From an uncultured SAR86 cluster bacterium (GTDB lineage: Bacteria; Pseudomonadota; Gammaproteobacteria; Magnimaribacterales; Magnimaribacteraceae): a DNA stretch of 51,046 bases. Below, in pieces: positions 36,963 through 44,095 of the stretch. The translations under genes and the position numbers were made by a program. The notes under the pieces were generated by a model that was not told where the DNA came from, did no database searches, and saw only the letters and a list, made by a program, of their open reading frames with translations. Each line of letters starts with the position of its first letter. Position 1 is the first letter of the stretch. Where the stretch lies: the NCBI GenBank assembly GCA_902630715.1, contig CACOVO010000009.1, positions 1-51,046 of the forward strand. Direction: 5' to 3'.

Positions 36963-37574
36963 ATGTCAAAGAGTATTAAAAATAAGGTAAAACTGACCTT
37001 CCAAGACTCAATTTCCGTGAAAGAGAAAATAGTTGAGAATAAGTCTTACAAAGTTCTCATAGAAGCCGGAGACATCATTTCGAATTCAATATCTAATGGT
37101 GGAAAGCTTCTCCTTTGTGGAAATGGCGGTTCTGCAGCAGACGCTCAACATCTAGCGGCCGAATTTTTAATTAGACTAACATCTAATGTTAACAGAGAGA
37201 GTATACCCGCCCTTTCTCTTGCTCAGGATACATCAACGTTAACAGCATGCATAAATGATTATGGTTCCGATGAGGTTTTTAAAAGAGTTTTTTCAGCATT
37301 ATCTGCCGAAGGCGACATACTACTGGTAATTACCACTTCAGGTAATTCAAGAAATATTATTGAAACCCTAAAATTGGCAAGAGAGAGGGGTATCTATTCA
37401 CTTGGTTTTTTGGGCAGTAACGGTGGTGAAGCCTTATCCTATTGCGATTCTGCCTTTATAGTTCCAAGCAAAATAACTGCAAGGATACAAGAGAGCCATA
37501 TAACCGCCGGACATGCTTTACTTCAATATGTAGAAGATTCTTTGTTAGAGAAAGGTTGGTTAAATGCAGAATAA
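36963..37574 (+). CDS. gmhA: SIS-domain phosphoheptose isomerase (GmhA/DiaA family)
   Basis: This 203-residue protein has one SIS domain: LLCGNGGSAADAQHLAAEFLIR near 50-71, LVITTSGNSRNIIETLKLARERG, and a C-terminal ITARIQESHITAGHALLQYVEDSLL. GmhA converts sedoheptulose 7-phosphate to heptose phosphate for LPS core. The related DiaA binds DnaA. The sequence fits the family shared by both. Neighbouring sugar genes favour GmhA. The last 11 bases overlap a small ORF. Confidence 0.82.
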   Translation: MSKSIKNKVKLTFQDSISVKEKIVENKSYKVLIEAGDIISNSISNGGKLLLCGNGGSAADAQHLAAEFLIRLTSNVNRESIPALSLAQDTSTLTACINDYGSDEVFKRVFSALSAEGDILLVITTSGNSRNIIETLKLARERGIYSLGFLGSNGGEALSYCDSAFIVPSKITARIQESHITAGHALLQYVEDSLLEKGWLNAE

Positions 37575-37737
37575 TATATTCTTGTCTTATGTTTTTTTTA
37601 CATTTGTAGTCTCAACAGTATTTATTTTTCAAAATTTTCGTTCCCTGATTTGGTTAATGAAAGATTTCAGAAGAAATTTTAATATTATCAATCCATTACA
37701 CCGATTGAAAAGCTGTTCCACCTTCCTATTTTTTTAA
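37564..37737 (+). CDS. Small hypothetical membrane protein (57 residues)
   Basis: An ATG overlapping the end of the SIS gene by 11 bases opens a 57-codon frame ending TAA at 37735-37737. The product would have one strongly hydrophobic stretch (IFLSYVFFTFVVSTVFIFQNF) followed by a basic tail with KDFRRNF and HRLKS. This positive-inside plan fits a single-span inner-membrane protein. It fills the otherwise empty 177-base gap before pgi. No ribosome-binding site is obvious, though translational coupling is possible. I do not recognise a family. It may be chance in T-rich sequence. Confidence 0.4.
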   Translation: MQNNIFLSYVFFTFVVSTVFIFQNFRSLIWLMKDFRRNFNIINPLHRLKSCSTFLFF

Positions 37738-37751
37738 GTAGGAGAGCCAAG

Positions 37752-39236
37752 ATGCAAAATTTAAGGAAAAACATACAAAAAGAATTGTCAAAACTTGGAC
37801 AAGAATTTAAAACTACTCGTATCTCGGACTTATGCGATATGTCTGATTCTAAGGATAAGGTAATTCAACATGACATTTTAACTTTTGACTATTCAAAACA
37901 AAGGTTAGATCAAAAAACTTTAGATTTCCTCCTTCAGATACCGGATTTAGTTAACCTAAAAGAGTCTTTTAATTTATTGTTTAGCGGAAAAGTAAATAAT
38001 CAGTCTGAAGATAGAGCAGTCACCCATACTATATATAGGAATAAAAACGAAGAAGATAAATTTGAACTCATTTTTTCCGAAAGAGAGAAAATTAAATCCT
38101 TTTTAGATAAAAACACTTCAAATCATTGTTTTAAGAATCTTATTTGCATAAGCATTGGTGGCTCAAGAGCGGGTCCTGAGCTACTTAATGAATTTTTGTC
38201 TAAAGATGATCAATTAAATATATATTTTTGTTCCAGCTATGATTTAGAGGAGATTAAAGAGGCGCTTCGAAAATGTCAGCAAAGTGAAACGGTCGTATTT
38301 GCTTCCTCAAAGTCCTTTGAAACGTCAGAAATATTAAAAAATCTTGAGTATGTAAAGTCTTGGTTAAGTGACAAACCTGAAATAAATTTAGAAGATCATT
38401 TATATGGAATTTCGGCTAATGAATCTGCCATGACTGCTTTGGGCATTAAAAAAGAAAATCAATTCCTGCTTTTGGACTCCCTGGGGGGAAGATATTCTAT
38501 ATGGTCTTCTATCAGCTTACCTGCCTTCGTGAATGCTAACTATGAATCATATCTTGATTTTCTTTATGGAGCTTATCAAGCTGATGTTTATACAGATACT
38601 ACTCCTTGGGAACACAATATCTCGGTTTTAATGGCCTTATTGAGTATTTGGAATAGAAATTCCCTCGATATTTCTAGCCATGGGATCTTCACTTATAATT
38701 TTAAACTACGTTCTTTAACAAAATACATTGCTCAGTTATCGATGGAAAGTAATGGCAAGTCTATAAATTTTGATGCTGATGTATCTCCGTTTTTGACTAC
38801 TCAATTAATTTGGGGAGGTTACGGAGTTGAAAATCAACACTCTACGTTTCAATGGCTTATGCAAGGAAAAACCGATACTTCCTGTGACTTTATTGGAACG
38901 AACAATGTAGAAACCCATACAAAAGATTCTTACGAAATGCTTTTATCTCAAGTTTTAGCAATGACAAAGGGAAAAAATGATAAAGAACATCCTTTTAAGA
39001 CTATTAAAGGAAATAACCCATGCTCAATTTTTCAATTAGAAAACCTAGATTTAAGAAGTTTAGGATTTTTATTAGCTTTGTATGAACATAAGGTGTTCGT
39101 TGAAGCTTTGATATTGGGCATTGATCCTTTTGATCAGTGGGGAGTTGAGCTTGGAAAAGAGTTCAGTTTAAATGCTAAGAGAGATAAGGAATTTTTTAAA
39201 CCTTACTTTTCTTCAAGTGTTCTTCCCAAATCCTAG
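37752..39236 (+). CDS. pgi: Glucose-6-phosphate isomerase (divergent)
   Basis: This 494-residue protein interconverts glucose 6-phosphate and fructose 6-phosphate, if active. It shows two SIS-type subdomains with ISIGGSRAGPELL, FASSKSFETSEIL, SLGGRYSIWSSISLPAFV, then CDFI and a C-terminal YEHKVFVEALILGIDPFDQWGVELGKEF containing the conserved Lys. In the WGEPGTNGQH motif of typical enzymes the sequence is WGGYGVENQH, so the catalytic Glu position (356) is Gly. A His at about 389 fits the second catalytic residue. Good Shine-Dalgarno (AGGAGA) precedes the ATG. It is shorter than the about 550-residue E. coli enzyme. Confidence 0.88.
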   Translation: MQNLRKNIQKELSKLGQEFKTTRISDLCDMSDSKDKVIQHDILTFDYSKQRLDQKTLDFLLQIPDLVNLKESFNLLFSGKVNNQSEDRAVTHTIYRNKNEEDKFELIFSEREKIKSFLDKNTSNHCFKNLICISIGGSRAGPELLNEFLSKDDQLNIYFCSSYDLEEIKEALRKCQQSETVVFASSKSFETSEILKNLEYVKSWLSDKPEINLEDHLYGISANESAMTALGIKKENQFLLLDSLGGRYSIWSSISLPAFVNANYESYLDFLYGAYQADVYTDTTPWEHNISVLMALLSIWNRNSLDISSHGIFTYNFKLRSLTKYIAQLSMESNGKSINFDADVSPFLTTQLIWGGYGVENQHSTFQWLMQGKTDTSCDFIGTNNVETHTKDSYEMLLSQVLAMTKGKNDKEHPFKTIKGNNPCSIFQLENLDLRSLGFLLALYEHKVFVEALILGIDPFDQWGVELGKEFSLNAKRDKEFFKPYFSSSVLPKS

Positions 39237-39250
39237 TTTATAATCAATAT

Positions 39251-40495
39251 ATGGAAGCTAAAAAGTTTAGGCCTATTATTTTAGCCGGTGGATCTGGTAA
39301 AAGACTATGGCCATTATCTACGCATGAAAAGCCTAAACAGTTTATTTCACTATTTGGCGATTTGTCTCTTTTTGATTTAACCCTGCAACGAGTAAATAAC
39401 CACGACCTTTTTGAGAAGCCCATAGTCGTAACTTCAGAAAAATATATAGAATTTGTAGAAGATTCTCTATCTAAAACTGGACTGAAAGTAGAATCAGTTT
39501 TTTTAGAACCTGAATCAAAAAATACCTTCACTGCTATTACTTTGCCAGTACTTGCAGCGATTGAAAGAAAGGAGCATGAAAGATATATGGTCATGCCCTC
39601 TGATCACTACATTGCATACAATAAATCTTTTTATGAGGCTTGTTCAAATGTTCAGAACCAATTTAAAAAAAAGGCATTGACATTGTTCGGTGTAAAGCCG
39701 ACTAATCCCTCAATTGAGTATGGTTATATTTCGATGAATCCTTCCAGTAATAATTTAAAAACTGTTAACTCTTTTATAGAAAAACCTGACCTTGAGAATG
39801 CTAAACTTTTGATTAAGCAGCCTGATACTCTTTGGAATTCAGGAATTTTTTGTTTTGAGGGTAATTGGCTGGGACAGTCCATTGAATCAAGGTTTCCTTC
39901 AATGCACAGCATTATGATGGAAATATTGTCTTCAAAAAATCTAGAAAAAATGTATTTCTTTCCAAGTGAAAAGGAATTCTCTAAACTAGAAAATATTTCA
40001 TTTGATAAAGCTTTTGTTGAGTCAAATGAGAATAATTATGTAGCAAACTTGGATGCAGGATGGACTGATTTAGGTTCATGGCACTCTTTAATTAAATTAC
40101 AAAAGAATCCAGAGCATGGCCTTACCCTCTATGGTGATGGAGATTATCCTAGAACAGAAAAACCTTGGGGATATTTTGAAGTACTATTGGAGACTGAATT
40201 TTCAAAAGTTAAAATTTTATCTATAAATCCGAATCAAATGATTTCAATGCAAATGCATAGATACAGATCTGAAACTTGGTATATAACCCAAGGAAAAGCC
40301 ACCGTTACTTTGGGAGATCAAATTATAGATTTGTTTCCAGGGGAATCGATTTCGATTAACGCAAATGAAAAGCATAGAGTACAAAACTTTGGAGATGAGG
40401 TTGTTGAGATATTAGAGATTCAAACGGGATCATATTTTGGCGAGGACGACATTATTAGATTTGAAGATATTTATGGAAGAAAAGATTTTCACTGA
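39251..40495 (+). CDS. manC: Mannose-1-phosphate guanylyltransferase, possibly bifunctional with mannose-6-phosphate isomerase
   Basis: This 414-residue protein makes GDP-mannose from mannose 1-phosphate and GTP. The nucleotidyltransferase motif LAGGSGKRLWPLSTHEKPKQF lies near the start, with VMPSDHYI and FIEKPDLENA further on. A C-terminal cupin (EKPWGYFEVLLE, QMISMQMHRYRSETWYITQGKATV, PGESISINANEKHRVQN) is the type II mannose-6-phosphate isomerase part. It is about 60 residues shorter than typical bifunctional ManC/AlgA. It presumably feeds surface glycan synthesis together with Pgi. Confidence 0.9.
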   Translation: MEAKKFRPIILAGGSGKRLWPLSTHEKPKQFISLFGDLSLFDLTLQRVNNHDLFEKPIVVTSEKYIEFVEDSLSKTGLKVESVFLEPESKNTFTAITLPVLAAIERKEHERYMVMPSDHYIAYNKSFYEACSNVQNQFKKKALTLFGVKPTNPSIEYGYISMNPSSNNLKTVNSFIEKPDLENAKLLIKQPDTLWNSGIFCFEGNWLGQSIESRFPSMHSIMMEILSSKNLEKMYFFPSEKEFSKLENISFDKAFVESNENNYVANLDAGWTDLGSWHSLIKLQKNPEHGLTLYGDGDYPRTEKPWGYFEVLLETEFSKVKILSINPNQMISMQMHRYRSETWYITQGKATVTLGDQIIDLFPGESISINANEKHRVQNFGDEVVEILEIQTGSYFGEDDIIRFEDIYGRKDFH

Positions 40496-42305
40496 ATCTC
40501 CTCATATCATTCCTTTTACTGAAGACGAGATAAAGACCTTTATAAAAGGAATACCCAATTCTCCAGGCGTTTACAGGTTTCTGGATAAATTAAAGAATCC
40601 ACTTTACATCGGCAAAGCTAAATCTCTTAAGAAAAGACTTGCATCTTATTTTCGTGTACTTTCAAGGTCCGAAAAGGTCAATAAACTTCTTGAAGAGGCT
40701 AATTTCATTGAATTATCGTTGACAAATACTGAACTTGAGTCACTTTTACATGAACAGTATTTGATTAAAAATTACAAACCTAAATTTAATGTCCAGTTTA
40801 AGGATGATAAAGGATATCCATGGATAAAAGTAGAAACGGATAATTCATTTCCTGCAGCAAAATCTTTCTTAGGAAAGAAACAAGCTAGTGGAAAATTTTT
40901 CGGACCATTTCCAAATTCCTATGCTGTGCGAGATGCACTGAAGCTAATACAAAAAACTTTTAAACTCAGAAATTGCTCTGACTCATATTTCAAGAATAGA
41001 AGTAGACCTTGCCTACAGCATGAGATAGGAAGATGCTCTGCTCCATGCGTAGGACTAATCAGTGAAGAGGAATATAGAAACGAAGTCAGAGGTGCAGACC
41101 TTCTCCTGTCAGGAAGATCGGAAGATTTAGTCCAAGAGTTTTATACCATCATGGATAATTTCGCTTCAAAAAGGCAATACGAAAAGGCTGCAGTTTACAG
41201 AGATAGAATATCAGCTTTAAGGGATATTCAGAGGACACAAAGTATCGCAGGTTTCAAAAAGAATAGGGACGCCATATACTTATCTTACTCAAACGGGAAG
41301 CGTAAAATAGGAGTAAGCAGTGTAAATGGAGGTTGGGTTACTGGACATAAGAACTTTATATTAGAAGGTGGGATTGAAGATGACGAGGCTTTGGAAAGTT
41401 TTATAGGTCTTAACTATTTTTCTGCCAAGAATTGCCCATCTGTGTTGGTAGTAGGTAAAGAATTGGCAAATAAGAATCTTATTGAAAAGGCTTTAAGTAA
41501 ATTCCATGAAAGAAAAATAACTATAATTACTAAGCCATCTAAGAAAGACAAAGGCCTACTAGATATTTGTAAGACTAATACAGAATTTACCCTTAAAAAG
41601 GATAAGACAGATCCTAATATCGACTACAAGCTCGATGAATTAAAGAAAGAATTGAAGATTCAAGAAATTGAAACAATTGAGTCCTACGATGTAAGTCACC
41701 ATTCTGGAGACTATGCTGTAGCTGGATGTGTGGTGTACGGCCAATCTGGCAAGGAGAAAAAGCTTTACAGGACATACAATATAAGCGAGCAGAATTCTGG
41801 CAATGATATAGGTTCTTTACTTGAGTTAATAGATAGAAGGTTTTCAAACAAAAAAAATAAGATACCAAGTCTAATAATTATCGATGGAGGTAGAGTACAT
41901 TTGAAAATGGTTCAGAAAAGAATGAAAGAAATAGGAATTTCAAATGTGAATATTATTTCCATCTCAAAAGGAGTTAGGAGGAAAGCTTCATTTGATTCAA
42001 TTCATTTAACTCGTGGAGAATCTATGATCGTCAAAGAGGGTTCTATATTTCACAATTTCATTCAAGAAATAAGGGACGAAACTCATAGATATGCCATATC
42101 TTCACAAAAGAAAAAGAGTATTAAATCTTCGCTAGGTTCCTCAATAGATCAGTTAACTGGAGTAGGAAATACGAGAAAAAAACTTTTATTAAGGTATTTT
42201 GGCTCCGTAGAACAGATTAAACGTGCAAGCATTGAAGATTTATCTGAAGTTTCTGGAATTGGAAGGATTACGGCAAAGTCAATTTATAAACAACTACACA
42301 ATTAG
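40473..42305 (+). CDS. uvrC: Excinuclease ABC subunit C
   Basis: This 610-residue nuclease makes the two incisions in nucleotide excision repair. It has the N-terminal GIY-YIG domain (SPGVYRFLDKLKNPLYIGKAKSLKKRLASYF), a Cys-containing central region (CLQHEIGRCSAPCVG), a UVR motif near YEKAAVYRDRISALRDI, the RNase H-like domain (SYDVSHHSGDYAVAGCVV, IIDGGRVH) and tandem helix-hairpin-helices at the end. I chose the ATG at 40473 because it gives the usual length. An in-frame TTG at 40437 exists. It overlaps manC by 23 bases. Confidence 0.94.
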   Translation: MEEKIFTESPHIIPFTEDEIKTFIKGIPNSPGVYRFLDKLKNPLYIGKAKSLKKRLASYFRVLSRSEKVNKLLEEANFIELSLTNTELESLLHEQYLIKNYKPKFNVQFKDDKGYPWIKVETDNSFPAAKSFLGKKQASGKFFGPFPNSYAVRDALKLIQKTFKLRNCSDSYFKNRSRPCLQHEIGRCSAPCVGLISEEEYRNEVRGADLLLSGRSEDLVQEFYTIMDNFASKRQYEKAAVYRDRISALRDIQRTQSIAGFKKNRDAIYLSYSNGKRKIGVSSVNGGWVTGHKNFILEGGIEDDEALESFIGLNYFSAKNCPSVLVVGKELANKNLIEKALSKFHERKITIITKPSKKDKGLLDICKTNTEFTLKKDKTDPNIDYKLDELKKELKIQEIETIESYDVSHHSGDYAVAGCVVYGQSGKEKKLYRTYNISEQNSGNDIGSLLELIDRRFSNKKNKIPSLIIIDGGRVHLKMVQKRMKEIGISNVNIISISKGVRRKASFDSIHLTRGESMIVKEGSIFHNFIQEIRDETHRYAISSQKKKSIKSSLGSSIDQLTGVGNTRKKLLLRYFGSVEQIKRASIEDLSEVSGIGRITAKSIYKQLHN

Positions 42306-42310
42306 TTTCC

Positions 42311-42847
42311 ATGGCTAATTACCTAACCATTTCAAGAATATTTTTAATATTCCCTATTCTTGTATTGGCTTCACCTGAGCCAAATGTAAATAATTGGATT
42401 GCTCTAATTTTGTTTGTAATTGCTGGCATTACCGACCACCTGGACGGTTATGTCGCAAGAAAAACAGGATCAACAAGTAGTCTGGGGGCTTTACTAGATT
42501 TAGTTGCGGATAAGTTGCTGATTATTATTGCGATTTTTTATCTAGTTTCTCATGCGAGCAGTCTTTTGATAATAATACCTTCAATTGTGATAATTATGAG
42601 AGAAATAGTAATTTCATCTTTCAGGCAAATTTTAGCTGAAAAAGAGGGAGAAAATCTTGTCAAGGTATCTCTATTAGCAAAGAGCAAGACTACATTACAA
42701 ATCTTTGCATTATCTCTTTTAATAATATCCCCTAATTTTGGTCAACATTTCTTTTTTTTGACCGTTATTTCATTTTGGTTGGCGGCTTATATTTCTTTGC
42801 ATAGTCTATATGGATACTTAAAATCTTATGGAAATTTTATTAAATAG
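42311..42847 (+). CDS. pgsA: CDP-diacylglycerol-glycerol-3-phosphate 3-phosphatidyltransferase
   Basis: This 178-residue inner-membrane enzyme makes phosphatidylglycerophosphate, the substrate for PgpA encoded near 4.7 kb. The CDP-alcohol phosphotransferase motif DG-x2-AR-x8-G-x3-D-x3-D is complete in DGYVARKTGSTSSLGALLDLVADK. Several hydrophobic helices follow. It begins 5 bases after uvrC, the classical gammaproteobacterial uvrC-pgsA pair, and precedes tRNA genes as in E. coli and relatives. Confidence 0.95.
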   Translation: MANYLTISRIFLIFPILVLASPEPNVNNWIALILFVIAGITDHLDGYVARKTGSTSSLGALLDLVADKLLIIIAIFYLVSHASSLLIIIPSIVIIMREIVISSFRQILAEKEGENLVKVSLLAKSKTTLQIFALSLLIISPNFGQHFFFLTVISFWLAAYISLHSLYGYLKSYGNFIK

Positions 42848-42876
42848 TTGGTCTATTGGATTTAGATATTTAGAAT
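42848..42876 (+). promoter_or_regulatory. Promoter of tRNA-Cys
   Basis: TTGGTC (42848-42853) and TAGAAT (42871-42876) are separated by exactly 17 bases, and the predicted start at about 42883 lies directly before the mature tRNA-Cys. The TTGGTC begins right after the pgsA stop. Confidence 0.55.
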
Positions 42877-42884
42877 ACATTCAA

Positions 42885-42958
42885 GGCTGAGTAGCAAAGT
42901 GGTTATGCAGCGGATTGCAAATCCGTCTACGCCGGTTCGATTCCGACCTCAGCCTCCA
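42885..42958 (+). tRNA. tRNA-Cys (GCA)
   Basis: The 74-base gene folds as a cloverleaf with acceptor arms GGCTGAG and CTCAGCC, discriminator T and an encoded CCA. The anticodon GCA is at 42917-42919, and the anticodon stem matches E. coli tRNA-Cys (GCGGATTGCAAATCCGT). The T-loop is TTCGATT. The T-stem GCCGG/CCGAC has one C-A mismatch at the second pair. Confidence 0.95.
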
Positions 42959-43006
42959 TATTTGTATCATTGATTTCAAAATAGAGTAGAATGCGGTTAA
43001 CTTTTA

Positions 43007-43093
43007 GCCCGGGTGGTGGAATTGGTAGACACAAGGGACTTAAAATCCCTCGAAGGAAACTTCGTGCCGGTTCGAGTCCGGCCCCGGGCACCA
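43007..43093 (+). tRNA. tRNA-Leu (UAA)
   Basis: The 87-base class II tRNA has acceptor arms GCCCGGG and CCCGGGC, an encoded CCA, the anticodon TAA at 43041-43043 in the loop CTTAAAA, and a long variable arm (CTCGAAGGAAACTTCGTG region). A -10-like TAGAAT lies at 42987-42992. It ends 17 bases before the RfaH-like gene and may be cotranscribed with it. Confidence 0.96.
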
Positions 43094-43110
43094 TCTTTAA
43101 GTTGGATTAT

Positions 43111-43656
43111 ATGAAAGCAAAAAAAGATAGAAGTAAATGCATTTGGGTCCTCGTTTATACCAAGGCCAAACAAGAAAAAAGAGCTAATGAAAACCTTAAA
43201 AAGCAAGGTTTCAAAACGTTTTTACCAATGGTATTGAAGTCTAAAAATGGACGTAAGATAAATAAACCGGTGCCAATCTTTCCGAGATACCTTTTTGTAG
43301 AAATAGACCTATCTTTAAATAATTGGAGTGTTGTGAATTCCAGTTATGGTGTAAGCAATATAGTAATGTTTTCAGAAGAATTTACACCGATATCTCCTAA
43401 AATAATCTTAGCTATGAGGAAAAAGCTTGATGCTCAGGATGTCTATAAAGAAGATGTTTCGATTATTGATTTTCAGAGAGGGGATTCAGTTTCAATAGAA
43501 AGAGGGCGTTTAGCAGGAATAGATGCAGTCTTTTTATCTAAAAAATCAAATGATCGCGTAACTCTTTTGCTTAAATTGCTCAATACGACAGTTACAACTG
43601 ACCTCCACAAATCCAACTTGGGCAATAAAGAAATTATAAAATCCATTAAATTCTAA
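43111..43656 (+). CDS. RfaH-like NusG paralog (transcription antiterminator)
   Basis: This 181-residue protein starts at ATG 43111, because a longer frame would run through tRNA-Leu. The NusG N-terminal domain is clear (WVLVYTKAKQEKRANENLKKQGFKTFLPM, then PIFPRYLFVEIDL and YGVSNIVMF). A KOW domain follows (QRGDSVSIERGRLAGIDAVF, then RVTLLLKLLN). This closely follows E. coli RfaH, which binds paused RNA polymerase at ops elements and reduces termination and aids translation of polysaccharide operons. The gene sits directly at the head of such a locus, and an ops-like element lies 113 bases after its stop. A housekeeping NusG is unlikely in this context. Confidence 0.85.
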   Translation: MKAKKDRSKCIWVLVYTKAKQEKRANENLKKQGFKTFLPMVLKSKNGRKINKPVPIFPRYLFVEIDLSLNNWSVVNSSYGVSNIVMFSEEFTPISPKIILAMRKKLDAQDVYKEDVSIIDFQRGDSVSIERGRLAGIDAVFLSKKSNDRVTLLLKLLNTTVTTDLHKSNLGNKEIIKSIKF

Positions 43657-43670
43657 ATTTATTCAAATTT

Positions 43671-43699
43671 GTTTGTTCAAATATTGAACATACTATAAT
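43671..43699 (+). promoter_or_regulatory. Promoter of the polysaccharide locus
   Basis: A perfect TATAAT lies at 43694-43699. The -35 region 17 bases upstream (GTTTGT, 43671-43676) is weak, which is common for regulated promoters, and overlaps the first inverted repeat. The predicted start is near 43706, at the left edge of the second repeat. Confidence 0.5.
43674..43690. promoter_or_regulatory. Operator-like palindrome 1 (TGTTCAA-N3-TTGAACA)
   Basis: Perfect 7-base inverted arms TGTTCAA and TTGAACA flank ATA. The site covers the -35 region of the locus promoter. A MarR-type regulator encoded by the first gene downstream is the natural candidate ligand. Confidence 0.6.
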
Positions 43700-43706
43700 A
43701 TGTGTA

Positions 43707-43723
43707 CGTTCATTTATTGAACA
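43707..43723. promoter_or_regulatory. Operator-like palindrome 2 (imperfect copy)
   Basis: CGTTCAT-TTA-TTGAACA repeats site 1 with two changed bases in the left arm and an identical right arm. Its centre is 33 bases from that of site 1, about three helical turns, and it covers the predicted transcript start. Confidence 0.55.
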
Positions 43724-43743
43724 TATAAATTTTAGTCAATAAA

Positions 43744-43769
43744 CAATGGATTATCTTATTAATCCATTG
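43744..43769 (+). promoter_or_regulatory. Perfect 10-bp hairpin in the leader of the polysaccharide locus
   Basis: CAATGGATTA (43744-43753) and TAATCCATTG (43760-43769) pair without mismatch around a 6-base loop (TCTTAT). No T-tract follows, so it is not a simple terminator. Its last base is the first G of the ops-like element, an arrangement that would place an RNA hairpin just behind a paused polymerase. Confidence 0.7.
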
Positions 43770-43777
43770 CGGTAGCT
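43769..43777 (+). promoter_or_regulatory. ops-like element (GCGGTAGCT)
   Basis: GCGGTAGC matches the core of the E. coli ops pause element (GGCGGTAGC) except that the first G is T here. It lies in the leader of a polysaccharide operon directly downstream of an RfaH-like gene and touches the ATG at 43778. Core GC/GC arms could form the small non-template hairpin known from ops. Confidence 0.6.
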
Positions 43778-44095
43778 ATGAAAAAAAGTCATTCTGAAAC
43801 GGAATTAGAAATCTTACAGAAATTAGAAGAAAATCCCAATCTTACTCAACGCCAAATTGCGGAGCATATGGGCTTGAGCCTGGGTAAAATTAATTATCTA
43901 ATTAAAGCACTTTTGGGAAAGGGTTTGATAAAGGTCAATAATTTCAGGAAATCAGATAACAAGATTGGCTACCTGTACCTGTTAACTCCTGAGGGTTTGG
44001 ACGAAAAAAGAAAATTAACTTTATTATTTCTTCAGCGAAAATCTGATGAGTTTGATAAACTAAAAGCTGCAATTCAACGAATGGATAAGTCATGA
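43778..44095 (+). CDS. MarR-type EPS-associated transcriptional regulator
   Basis: This 105-residue protein has a winged helix-turn-helix at about 8-75 (ILQKLEENPNLTQRQIAEHMGLSLGKINYLIKALLGKGLI, then YLYLLTPEGLDEK) and a C-terminal coiled helix (KRKLTLLFLQRKSDEFDKLKAAI). Length, layout and position match the EPS-associated MarR family (TIGR04176 type) found at the head of exopolysaccharide loci. It may repress its own promoter through the two palindromes upstream. It overlaps the wzz-like gene by 4 bases (ATGA), so it is cotranslated with it. No Shine-Dalgarno is visible; the ops-like element abuts its start. Confidence 0.82.
   Translation: MKKSHSETELEILQKLEENPNLTQRQIAEHMGLSLGKINYLIKALLGKGLIKVNNFRKSDNKIGYLYLLTPEGLDEKRKLTLLFLQRKSDEFDKLKAAIQRMDKS

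Noticed and set aside
40437-40472. TTG start giving 12 extra residues on UvrC
   Set aside because: The ATG at 40473 gives the standard 610-residue length, and the extra residues come from deep overlap with manC.
43007-43093. tRNA-Leu as an integration site for a genomic island
   Set aside because: No integrase, transposase or repeated copy of the tRNA 3' end is seen within the window, so island insertion is not supported.
42991-43110. A 40-codon upstream extension of the RfaH-like gene
   Set aside because: The extension runs through the tRNA-Leu gene. The ATG at 43111 gives the normal RfaH/NusG N-terminus.
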